The translations under genes and the position numbers were made by a program. The notes beneath the pieces are model-generated. The model was not told the origin of the DNA. It saw only the letters and a program-made list of their open reading frames with translations, and did not search any database. A stretch of 64,000 bases of DNA from Ephemerocybe angulata (taxonomy: Eukaryota > Basidiomycota > Agaricomycetes > Agaricales > Psathyrellaceae), in NCBI GenBank assembly GCA_013368325.1, contig JAACJK010000007.1, positions 1 through 64,000 of the forward strand. The letters run 5' to 3'. Positions 34,269 to 44,967 of the stretch are shown here, one piece after another. The number at the start of each line of letters is the position of its first letter. Within the stretch, counting starts at the first letter, position 1.

Positions 34269-35729
34269 TCAGGCAGCGAACGCGAGGAGTCTTCGCTCGC
34301 GAAATACCATCGCGGCCGCACGGGAGATGCCAGGAGACGCCTGTACTTCCCCATAGAACATCATGAATATCATTCCAAGAAGGAATGCAAGCCCATATCC
34401 GAGGAGAACTGTCAGGGAAGGAAGGGATGTCTGAGTGCGCTGTGATGTCCACCAGAAAGGCTCGCGGGTACGCTTGGGACCTCGACTGGAAGCGCTATCA
34501 CCCCTAACGCCCCAGGAAACCGGCGGCCCATCGACTTCTGGCGCTTCGCTTGACGGTTCGTGGATCTCTTCACCGTGGATTGTGACGGTTGTGGTGTCGG
34601 GAATCGCCTTGGCGGCTGTCTTGGCACGAGGACTACCCGCGAAGGTACTGGACGAGGTAAGATGGGAAGCGATGATTTGGATAGGCAGGAACCATCTGAC
34701 CCAGTGGATGAGCCAGAACGGCCACATCCAATGTCTTCGACTGCGGATGTCCGAGGCAATAGGAGAGTCGTCATCGACAGGCTTCTTGGACGGGGGGTAC
34801 TCGTTCAGTGCAGGCTGGCGAGCTTTGCGGACAGGCTGGTGGCCCCCGAGGCTTGCGGGAGGTTGTCTGAAGGCGAGGTCGAGGGCTGGAAGGCCGTCAA
34901 GGCTGTATGCATTGCGGTCCCTCCACCATGCAAGAAGGCCCTTTGGGTGAGGCTCCGCTGTGCGATCGGTGAGTGCTGATGTTGATGCAAGAGAAATCTC
35001 GCTCGATAGGATCCCTGCGGAAGAAGTCGAAGAGGCGAGTGTGGGGTCTGCAGGAGGTGGCCGCAAGCCGGCCTTCGAGGAAGCAAGGTCAACAGCCTCC
35101 TTTCTCGCGGCCCAGTCCAAGAGGGGCGTGCGGTGTCCGACGAACGAATAGTAGGGGACGGAGTAGCCGCACGTCTGAAGATTAAAGTTAAAGTTGACGA
35201 TCTCCTTAATTGGTAATAAATCTCACTGTGCCGACTTTGTAGACGTCGACGACGACGATCGCCCTTGATCCAGGCTGCCGGGTACCAGCGGGGAGGAGGG
35301 CATCGTATTCTGGGGTACCCAGCTCGTAGAAGGACCCTGATGCCAATGGTCAGACATGGCGCCATCCTATCTTTATCTATACTCTCTTCTTACCTATTCC
35401 GTATAGCCTTGTAATTCTGGGCGGTCCGTCGAAGGCGTTGAAAAGAATCGTAACTCTTCCATTTTCGCGAATGTGTGCGATAGTTTCAGCCCCTGCGGCA
35501 AGAATAAATGAGGAACTAGAGCGTCAAAGGAAGAAAACCCACCCGATCCACTGAGATCTTCGTACCAGACCCTGGTAGGGCTTTCAACATGAAATGTGCC
35601 CGCGACGCCCTTGGGAGATATATTGACATGTCCGTTCGGAGAGAGGGGTGCAGATGCCACCCAAAACATGTGCTGCTTCTTGATCCACTCGATGAGGGAC
35701 GCTGGTATCTCTGGCCATGTCTCTCCCAT
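34269..35729 (-). CDS. Pyridoxamine 5'-phosphate oxidase-family flavoprotein with C-terminal TM segment (433 aa, 4 exons)
   Basis: Minus-strand exons 35729-35543, 35492-35394, 35336-35227 and 35174-34269; introns 50, 57 and 52 nt. The first 150 residues match the fungal PPOX-like FMN split-barrel family: an IPASLIEWIKKQHMFWVASA start, HVNISPKG at about 33-40, VWYEDLSGSG at 53-62, FNAFDGPPRI, the YELGTPEYDALLP segment, then VGT|TCGYSVPYY across the last junction. The family binds FMN; the substrate of this eukaryotic branch is not known. Residues 150-380 are a Ser/Pro-rich low-complexity extension, and a hydrophobic helix (VLLGYGLAFLLGMIFMMFY) near residues 385-410 predicts a C-terminal membrane anchor. 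It converges with the zinc-finger gene. Confidence 0.85.
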
Positions 35730-38700
35730 GGTTATCTCTTACGGTGGGGGGAAGGGTAAAATCGATGAGCGTGAGACGGAGGGGGCAAAGGGTAGGAGGG
35801 AAGGGCCCTGGACAGGGCAAGAGGGAGCGGGGCAGCGGTTAGGTAGACAATGGGAGAGCAGGGGAACGTTCTGGGACCCTTTCAGGAGGGGGGTGGGTAT
35901 AAAAGGGAAAGGATATAGATGAGAGAATGATCAATTGAACGGCGTGCCGTCTACCAATCCAGCAATGAAAGATCAAGCGGTACAAAAGAGGATGTCATCG
36001 CTGAAAATGGGGGGTGTCACCACCACGGTGAATCAGCTTAGATTTATCGGTAGCTTGTTGCATGGATATATCTGTGTTTGCCGCATCGCTTCGACCGGAT
36101 GAACGTGACGATTGAGAGGCTATGAGGCAAGTCAATACGTTTCAATCGCGGGGGAGTGATGTAAAAGTAGAAGCCGCAAACTTGGGGGTAATGGATATCA
36201 GTGTTTGTTCTCATGACATCGGAGCATTATGTGGATTACTCGAAAGGAGTATTTAGAATATTGCGTTGGTCAGGAAGACGCAGCATCGAACTGACTTGCG
36301 GGAAGCCACACAGTTCCAGGCTTCCAGCGGTCGCACCAGAAGGGTTAACATGATGAAATGACTTTTTAAAGCTGCCAACGGTATCAGACGGTAGATTTTA
36401 TGGCACAAATGCATAAATCTGACCTTGAAAATGACGCGCATAGGCCGTTTGGGGGCATGAAAAAGGACCACAAACAGCGGCCGGTTGGAACAGGACTGTG
36501 CCACGCTGGTCGCGGTTGTAGGAAGCAAAGATCGGAATGTCCGACTGTAGAAGTCGTGGAAGATCCATGTCATTCCGATTCGTTTAATAAAGCCCAAGAA
36601 CCCAAGCATGCCCCATAGTTGTGGATGCTTCTGAACGCACCGCCGGCAAGAGGCGCTAGCCGAGTGCATCTCCATTGGAGAAGTTCTAGGGACGGAAGCT
36701 AGCAGCAGAAAACGGAAAACACAAGAACGGGTTCGGCCTACCGAGAAGGTGGCTTTATTACATTTCATGTACGTTAGCTTATCCTTCTTTTCGGAGCAGC
36801 TACAACGAGGTAGTGGTGGTAGATGCGAGTAGGAGGCTAGGAGCTAGCCCCAAACCAAATCCTGAAGGTTTTCAATGTTTGGACCATGTTTGTGTTCAAT
36901 TTGTGACCGTGGGAACATCATTTCTCTTCAATCGTCGTTCAGAATCATCGCTAGACGCTTTGACCGCCACCTTGACCAGAAGGGTGCACGCAAGTCCTCG
37001 AACCCCCATTCTAACACGAAGATATAATCGCCAGGTGGCGAATTGGTATTGGAGTCTCCAACCTGCCTTTGCTGTCTTTGTTCCCAACAAGTTATCTTTC
37101 GAGCCATTCACTGTCTCTCAATGTTTGACTTCGAGTTTTCTTGACCTTCACGACATGCGCCGTTTTACGCGGAGAGAACGCTCTAGAATATACGTTCATC
37201 TCGGAAGGTTAACTTACTATACAGCCAACAGAATTTGCAACCTCCTCGCTGTTACTTGCTGGCACGTCCTGGATCGCAGACATCGCAGGGGGCGTTTCAT
37301 CTCGAAATCAAACTTGAACACCTATGTACCAGAAGTGTGTAACCTTCCTTTCTCTCTGGTACCTCCTCTCGCTTACCGCAGCCAAGTTAGAACTGACGCC
37401 TCCAAATCGGAAACAAACCCAGGATATGGAGCTGGATCAGTTACAGCTTCGTCGCCGTCTGACTCCAACCAGACTTCAGCATGATGCATTAATTAACACC
37501 CAACATTAGATCGCGATGAGAGCTTTACTACGACTGGGTGCATTTAGCGTCGTTGGCCAAGGCCCTCAGACGGGTGCGTTGATAGCTCATACTTTATTAA
37601 TTGAGGCGTCCTGATCATAATACATACTAGCGCCACAATGGGGTGGCTGCTACCCAGGGCCAGCTGAATCAAGTGGCAGGAGAGAGAGGGGCGAGTCTGG
37701 AGTACCAGATTTGCTGTTCTCCACTGTTACTTCGTGGCGATCAGCGAGGCTCATCGGTGTTTCGACGCTTCCAACCCTTAAGTAACGTTGGATTGGCTCT
37801 CAAGACCTCCAGGCCTCAACTATGGCCCTCGTGGCAATCACTATGACTTCAACGACTCGGGCAGCAACGTGGAAGCCGATTATCTGGAACGCCGGTGTGC
37901 TGAGCGCTGACTGCATCTGGGGATATTTGCTTCCCCCCTGGAATCTCTATCAACAATCTGAACCATCGCTACAACGCAGTGTCAGCCAGGAAAGAAACAG
38001 TGTCGCCGGTACCTTCTCTCGAAATCTGACATGTTAATACCACGCAGTGGCAGACACGGGAAGAGTCACACACCACTGTCGAGATCACTCAGATATCTCG
38101 TTACTAAGTAAATCTGAACACTACGGTTGGCAGGAGGTCGCTAGCAGCTATTCACCGCCCCTTTACGACCACACCGGCAACCGAATCATCGGACAGCGAA
38201 CTGAGGGAGCTCATGGGGACCTGTGGAGAGAAGGGTGCACGATGCCAGACCATGTTTAGCATTGTGCCGTTTTGGCTCAGCATGACGAGGCTTTGAGGAG
38301 ACTTGACCATGTCGGGCGCTTATATTCAGAGAAGCCGTGCAAGTGGGAAATGCTGGCTGCGAAGATGCCTGAATCTTGCCACGGCATCCCCAAAACCTTC
38401 CCTTGGAACTTCTACGCAAGCAGCGGTGAGTACCATGCAGAATTTGCCCGTGAATTCTCTGACCGTCGGTTGCAGCATCGGAGGGGGGGTTGGCTAATTG
38501 TTGCAATGGGCCGGTAGACCGCAGTTGGTGACGCACCTCATGGCGCACACCCCCTAAAACTCGAGAATCTACCATATTGTCCCCGGAGGACAATACTTGT
38601 GTTATCTGCTGAGGATGATGGCTGCACGCCACGATGTGGCTACCTCTGTTATATGACCAGTAAGATGGAGGACGATGCTGGACGATGGTCTGCAATTGTG

Positions 38701-39780
38701 TGGCAGAATAACCCCGTGTCCATGTTTTTCAAGGCGGCCGATCTTCGAGGCAACCGGGAGCAAATGACGAAGTGGACAATTGCTGGACTATTTTCAGGCT
38801 TTGTGGGCGAATGGCGGTCAATGCTCATGAAGCGCCTGAAGGCGCTTCGGACCAGTCAAGGTAGGTAGGTATTAAGGTAATGCGGTCCCACTCCGGAACT
38901 ACCTACTGTGCCAGATACAGTTACATGGTGTGACAACCGTTCCAACAGACACTACGTCACTAGATGTTACGACGAAGGGAAGAAGCTGCGATTAACAATG
39001 GATCCACCCTCTTTTGACCGTGTATCGGGGTCGTTGTGCCTTGACTGTTCGGCCACTTTCCGGCACAAACGCCCTGTAGGCGCCTGCACGACTTCGTGCA
39101 GGGCCACGGAGCATAACAGCACCTCCTTACATCTCTGACAATTACATGGCAGGCACGCCTGATAGAAGATGGTGCCGTCGGCTCGATGGGTATGAACATT
39201 TTTGTCATTCTCTTACGGACTCCGACCGACAGAGACTGCCTCTGCCCACCCGCCATTTGACCTACTTATAATTACGATGGTCCATTATTGTTTCCATGGA
39301 TTACCAGTGTGGTGGTGGGGTCACCCTAAGGAGCGCAGTCGTAAGTGGTTTCTGAATTTTGGAAAGGAGGCTGTACCGAAGTACAGGTACTTTGACTGTC
39401 AAAGATTGGGTGCAAAACTTGGCACGAATGCGGGTTTGGTTTGTTCAGGCGAATGTCCGAGTACTTTTCTCATCATTCATTTCCCAAACAGGAGACAGGC
39501 AACTTGCAAGATTGCATCGAATCCTGCACCTCCGGGGGTCACGAAGTGGCCAGTATCGGTAGTGCACTCGACGGAAGCTAACGGTTTGCATTACTGCAAA
39601 ACGTCGCCATGACAAGGACAATAGGGAGGAGGTGGGGGCCTTGCGGGACCACCAGAGGGCTTGTTATCTTTGCATTCCGTCATCCGATTCGGACGTTGCT
39701 ACACATGACAATGTTCAGGTACAAGCCAAGCTTTTTTTTGCGCGAATGCTTAAATTCGGCCTGTTTTCCGTTCAATTGGG
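35730..39780. other. Long gene-poor interval
   Basis: About 4 kb with no gene I can support. A frame at 37324 begins with a signal-peptide-like MYQKCVTFLSLWYLLSLTAA but soon degenerates. Scattered Cys/Trp-rich pieces (GGCYPGP at 37653, AGVLSADCIWGYLLPP near 37885) faintly recall WSC domains, so a decayed secreted-protein gene is possible. A hairpin with GAAGCGCCT/AGGCGCTTC arms lies at 38829-38848. Confidence 0.35.
38829..38848. repeat. Short hairpin with GGCGCTT half-sites
   Basis: GAAGCGCCT and AGGCGCTTC are perfect inverted arms of 9 bp around GA. The half-site is the one seen upstream of several genes, but there is no gene model close by. Confidence 0.5.
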
Positions 39781-39784
39781 GTAG

Positions 39785-39790
39785 TATAAG
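39785..39790 (+). promoter_or_regulatory. TATA box of the heptapeptide precursor gene
   Basis: TATAAG lies about 95 bases before the ATG at 39881, a spacing similar to that of the TATA boxes before units C and E. Confidence 0.45.
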
Positions 39791-39880
39791 ATCCCCTGCC
39801 CTAGCAATCGATTCCCAGCGCTCCCACCTCAACGACACCCACCGCCCCACCTCATACTCCCTCCCGCCCTCAACGTCGAA

Positions 39881-40610
39881 ATGAGAATCGCCACTGCCGC
39901 CATTTTCGTTGCCCTTTCGGTCTTTTCTGCGGCTTCTGCTGCTCCGGTGCGTCTATCTGTGCTTCTTTGATTGGACCCTGGAGAGACGCTGATCTTTGCA
40001 CCGCTTATGTTCTTATTCTGAGCAGACTGAGCTTCTCTCTGTGCGTATTGAGCCCTTCCATTCCGATGTCGCCGATGTTCTGACCCACGATATGTCGATT
40101 GTTTAGCGTGAAGCCGTAGCCCAACGTGTTCCTCCCTCCTGGAAACGCGAGGCCGAAGCCGAGGCCCAGCGCACTCCCCCGTCCTGGAAGCGTGAAGCCG
40201 AAGCCGAAGCGCAGCGTGTCCCTCCCTCTTGGAAGCGCGAGGCTGAAGCTCAGCGCGTCCCCCCGTCCTGGAAGCGTGAGGCCGAGGCCCAGCGTGTCCC
40301 TCCCTCTTGGAAGCGCGAAGCCGAGGCTCAACGTGTGCCTCCTTCCTGGAGGCGCGAGGCTGAGGCTGAGGCCCAGCGCACTCCTCCCTCCTGGAAGCGT
40401 GAAGCTGAGGCTGAAGCCCAGCGTGTCCCCCCTTCCTGGAAGCGTGAGGCTGAGGCCCAACGCACCCCTCCTTCTTGGAGGCGTGAGGCTGAAGCTGAGG
40501 CCCAGCGCACCCCTCCGTCTTGGAGGAGGGAGGCTGAAGCCGAGGCTCAACGCGTCCCTCCTTCCTGGAAGCGTGAGGCTGAGGCCCAGCGTACCCCTCC
40601 TTCGTGGTAA
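39881..40610 (+). CDS. Secreted Kex2-processed repeat peptide precursor, alpha-factor-like (194 aa, 3 exons)
   Basis: Exons 39881-39946, 40026-40040 and 40107-40610. Exon 1 is a clean signal peptide (MRIATAAIFVALSVFSAASA). A 15-nt micro-exon gives TELLS. Exon 3 then encodes twelve copies of a heptapeptide: seven QRVPPSW and five QRTPPSW, separated by KR or RR plus EAEA or EAEAEA; the first spacer is REAVA. KR/RR is the recognition site of the Golgi protease Kex2, EA dipeptides are removed by a Ste13-type aminopeptidase, and Kex1-type trimming would leave free C-terminal Trp. The last copy is followed directly by TAA. This is the layout of ascomycete alpha-factor precursors and of Kex2-processed repeat proteins; in those also, Trp ends and Gln starts occur. 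Synonymous sites vary between copies while the peptide stays constant. Likely a secreted peptide signal; target unknown. Confidence 0.85.
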
Positions 40611-41515
40611 ACAAGCGGCCTAGGTACACCACTACCATCCTCGCCACCGCTTCCTCTGCATCTACCCTCCCTTGGAATGGATTGCCCTTTCCATCATATT
40701 CCAGCACCAGCACAAGACTGTGAGGCCCACCTGCGCCTCATAATCCACCAATGTCTCTTCGTCCTCGTTTCTTGTCATCCATGGATTGACGCCATGGCTC
40801 AGCCACGCTCCTTAACTCATGACGCGCCTTATTATTATATCTTTTTAACCCACATCCGAAAGGCATATAATCTTTCAACCACCTTCCCTTCCTTCTCGCT
40901 TCACCATTATTTGTCACGATCCCTATGCTTTTCATTGACCATTCCATCAATCATTGTATTTGTGACTCAGGGCATTCTCTTCCTTTCTCTCTATACCATC
41001 ACATATATACCACCTCGCCGGATACTTATATCACGTATTGCATAGTCTCTTTACTAAAACACTCTCTACACACCGTTTCAAATAATAGACTGTGATTATC
41101 CCGTCTAACGTATCGCCTATCGCCTTATCATCTGTGAGTAGCACTAACTTGGAACATGTTGTGAGCGCGCGTCGGTCTCCGAGATCACGCACAACGCGAA
41201 TCGCGACGACGACCCGGCACCGGGTACTGTTATTGGAAGGCCAAGCGGGGCTGTGGTGCCTGCGCCGCTGCGCGTCGACTCGATCAAGGGGTGCTGATGG
41301 TCTCAATTATATCGCCGGTTCCATCGCTTTCCATCGCCGCCAACACTACAGTTACGATTACAGTGGGCGTAGACGACGAGGACGTCCTCAGAGTCGACCA
41401 CCAACACACACTCATCACTGGGCCCCACGTTCTATCCTCTCTCCCTCTCCCCTCATCTTCGTTGGAGACTCAATACTCAGGTCCTTGAGCCACATTACGC
41501 TACCAAGTAGCCGAG
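40611..41515. other. 3' UTR of the precursor gene and upstream region of bestrophin 1
   Basis: Pyrimidine-rich, AT-rich in the middle; no coding frame with support. Confidence 0.4.
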
Positions 41516-44001
41516 ATGGCTTCACATGAAGTGCCCCACTCGCCTGCACCTCCCTCTGCAGCGAGCGTCCACGTACGTCTGCTCTACCTCGAAGTCTCGG
41601 GCGCTGCGGGCGCTAACTGGACGTGCAGAGAACCGACACTCTGACGCATACTGGATTCCGAGTGCCTGATCCGTACGTTCGCAAGCTAAAGCTTGCTCTC
41701 TTAAGCTCTAAATATGACCATGGCATCAGAGAGCTGATTGCTATCTTGTCTCTGTTCGCAGGTTTGCACCCCGGAGGAGGCCAGGATCCTCTTTTGTCCA
41801 TGCCTTGCTCGCCACGGCGCTCTTCCGGTGCTGGCATATCCTTCTGTTCTTCACTGCGTGGGGTACCGCCGTCACTGTGTTGAACGATCAAGGGAAGAAG
41901 ATTACCCTTGAACCGACACTGCTTACTGTGTAAGTCCACTTTCTCGCTTCGTTTTAAGGGTCACGGCTGCGGTGGGGGATCTGCAAGTCGCCATGTGGCA
42001 CACAAATAATGATTGGCGGACTGACCTGGGATAATTTACTGTTTATAGGGCTGGTACGGTTTTGGGTTTCGTTATCTCGTACCGGACGACGTCGTCATTT
42101 GAGCGGTATAATGAAGGAAGGAGACTATGGTCGCAGATCATCCTCAGCAGCCGAACTTTCTCCCGTCTCGTTTGGTTCCATGTCCCTAGTGAGTGATCCG
42201 CCTTCGCCGAAATTGTTCGCAGAATTTATTCATAAATTGTAGACTCCATTGGAGAGACTCCTGAGGAAACAGATGAGCTAAAGGCTAAGGCGTTGGTCGA
42301 AAAGAAAACTGTGATCAACCTTCTCGAGGCCTTCGCCGTAGCCGTCAAGCACTACCTGCGAGGCGAAGACGGAATATACTACAAGTAAGCACTCAGCAGT
42401 ACGTTCAAAGTTGAAAATGGTGCTTACCGGTTACTCAGGGATCTCTACTATCTGGTCAAGTTCCTCCCTGCGTACGCGCTCCCCACCGGTATGCCTTCGC
42501 AGACCGACCTCACGAGCATCGAGATCGAGCCCTCCTCCCCCGTTTCCTCGTCCCATAACGACGCCGAGAAAGGCGAAGCGGAGGACGAGAACGACTTGCA
42601 CGACCTCGGGCTCACCCGTTCAGGCACTCGCTCCGGGGCCTCAGACCACAACAACTCACAGATGCTGCACAGGCTGCAGACAAACGGCCCTCGTGTTAAG
42701 CTGCCGGACGTCGCAACTTCCCCGACCAAGTCCGCTCGCGCCTCAGGCCGCCGCACCTCGTTCAGCGTGAGCATCGTTTCACCTCGGTCGAACAAGAGCC
42801 ATGTATATGAGACGCAGAGGACTGTTGTGCCCGCGGCGGAGGAGGCCTACTTGTACCCGTCGTCGATGCCGCCGAGGTATACGATCTTTGACTTGTTCCC
42901 GTTCTCGCTCTTGATTGGGCTTATTGCGAAGAGGGGCCATGAGGTGAAGGGAAAGAAGGCTGCGAGGATCAGGGCAAAAATGAGGCAGAAGACCATTTCG
43001 CACAATCTGCCTTTGGAGATCTCGTTGTATCTTGTGAGTTCTGATCATCTGGGCCTGCTTGTCTGGGCGCTAATGAATGCCTTGCTTTATTCAGAGCTCT
43101 TACATCGCCAGTTTGCAAGCGCGCAAGATTTGTGACGTCCCTACAACCAGTCAGTACACGGATTATAACTATGAGAGTAGTTACTCACAAGTTGGATATA
43201 GACGCCCTTTTCGCCACTTTGAACACCTTGGTCGAGAGTCTCACCGGTTTGGAGCGTATCCTCACGACTCCGGTTCCTTTCTCGTGCGTCTTCCTCCCAC
43301 CAGTTTTCCTTCTTCGGGCGTTAAATTGCATGTTCCACTTTCACAGCTACTCCATTCATCTATGGGTTGTGACTATCATCTATTGCTTGGCTCTGGTAGG
43401 TCGCCTCGTTTTCTCGTGCTAGATAGGCGCTGACTCCCTCAAAGCCTCTTCAAATCTGGAAGACCATGCATTGGATGACAATCCCTGCGACTGCCGTCAT
43501 CGTATGTACCATATACCGGTGTAAGCTAGGCAGATACTCACAACTGTTGCCATCTCTCAGAGCTTCATCTTCTTCGGATTCTTGGTCGCCGGAGAAGAAA
43601 TCGAGAGTAAGTTCGCTAAGCTCTGTTCGTCTCCACCCATGCTGATAGATTTTGATTTTGCAGACCCCTTTGGTTACGACAAAAATGATTTGGTACGCCC
43701 TCGCCTTATGTTTCTATGACTCGCGATGGTTAACCGGGGACCTTGCAGAATTTGGATCACTTCACCCAGAACATCATTCGTAAGTCGCAGCACCTACTTT
43801 CTAGGTTGCACTTCACTCAACCTCCCTCCAGGTTCTGAGCTCAAGGCTGTCACCTCGGCACCACCCCCTGACCCAGCTCGTTGGGCCTTCGGAGCAGAGA
43901 ACAACCTGCTGTTTGCAGCAGACCTTAATGACCGCGTTTCTCCTCAAGAATGGGTTGGCCGTGGCTATCACGACATTCTCACCGCTCTCAGCCGTACCTG
44001 A
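41516..44001 (+). CDS. Bestrophin-like anion channel 1 (554 aa, 14 exons)
   Basis: Exons 41516-41572, 41629-41672, 41762-41929, 42049-42188, 42243-42384, 42439-43033, 43095-43149, 43202-43283, 43347-43395, 43445-43501, 43561-43606, 43664-43692, 43749-43779 and 43832-44001; total 1665 nt. Family hallmarks: an N-terminal membrane helix (ATALFRCWHILLFFTAW), GFVISYRTTSSFERYNEGR, the second hydrophobic pair near the middle and C-terminal half (LWVVTIIYCLAL, SFIFFGFLVAGEEIE), and NPFGYDKNDLNLD, the acidic bestrophin signature. A cytosolic insert of about 90 residues between the segments is Ser/Thr-rich and carries GRRTSFS, a PKA-type site. Known members are homopentameric anion channels. The next gene is a tandem paralogue. 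Confidence 0.88.
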
Positions 44002-44967
44002 GCGCGACCTCTCTTATACCTCACCAGCTTTCTCATAACATCTATCTACTACTGATTTTGGGCTTCTTGTTACTATATAGGGCGTTAGACTGGGTTCTCT
44101 TACAAAATTCACTGCTCTGTCCTTCCACGTTGATTCTGGGCTTCACTACTAGACACACTGTTCCCTCCAATTATGCATTCTAATAGTCGTTTTCGTCGCA
44201 TAAGCCATTCTTACATTGTCGTACAGTCTTTCAATACATTTCGACTCTTTTCGAGGCACACTGGGTAGTCTCGTCGCAAGACATACCTCCCGCCTTATAG
44301 AGAGGGTTTGAGCCAACACGGTGCCCCACGCAGAGCGAGCCGCAATTAGTGCTGGAGGGACTTGGAGCAACACTGGGTTGCGGGTATCTAGTCTCAACTT
44401 ATTCATTGATTTTCTATACATAGTCTGTCCTTGAGCTGTGCTTATATCCTACAGTACATCCTCTCTTGGGCCTCATATATCCGTATTATTCAAACTACAC
44501 TGTCGTACACCAGCCGCCTCCCTGCCAGACCTAGGGCTGTCGTCTTCTGATTGGCGGCTTGACAAGGGTCGTGAGATTCGTTTGGCTTTGATGGATATCC
44601 CCCAGTTCGGCGACTTGCCTCACCGTCACCACAAGAAGCAATGACCCTGGTATCTTGCGGCCTTGTAACAAATAGATGACCATCTGTTCTCAAGGCCTCA
44701 CGATTTCCCAGCTATTTTGTGTCTCGCAAAATCGCCGGGGGATAGAGTGGCGTAGATTTCTTGGTGGCATCGTGTTGTCACGAAGGCAGGATGAAGGGCA
44801 GATTGAATGCGATGTCATGTGTTGCTCGTGGCATAGGCAAGGCGATTCTGCCTCGGAGTCGGCCACCAAGGCCCTCTCATAAGGACCCACGTTCCCTTGC
44901 TCTCCCACCCCCCTTCCCAAACTTCGGTGGAGACATAGTGCTCAGCACCCGTTACCCACCAGCTAAA
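44002..44967. other. Intergenic region between the two bestrophin genes
   Basis: It contains the 3' UTR of copy 1 and the promoter of copy 2. A 68-codon plus-strand frame at 44438-44644 ends GDLPHRHHKKQ, with no recognisable family; left uncalled. Confidence 0.4.

Noticed and set aside
37324..39600. Possible secreted WSC-domain gene
   Set aside because: Signal-peptide-like start and scattered Cys/Trp pieces, but frames break repeatedly and no splice chain joins them.
39829..40713. Long minus-strand and alternative-frame ORFs over the heptapeptide repeat
   Set aside because: They are frame shadows of the 36-45-nt tandem repeat; only the plus-strand frame has a signal peptide, splice sites and processing sites.
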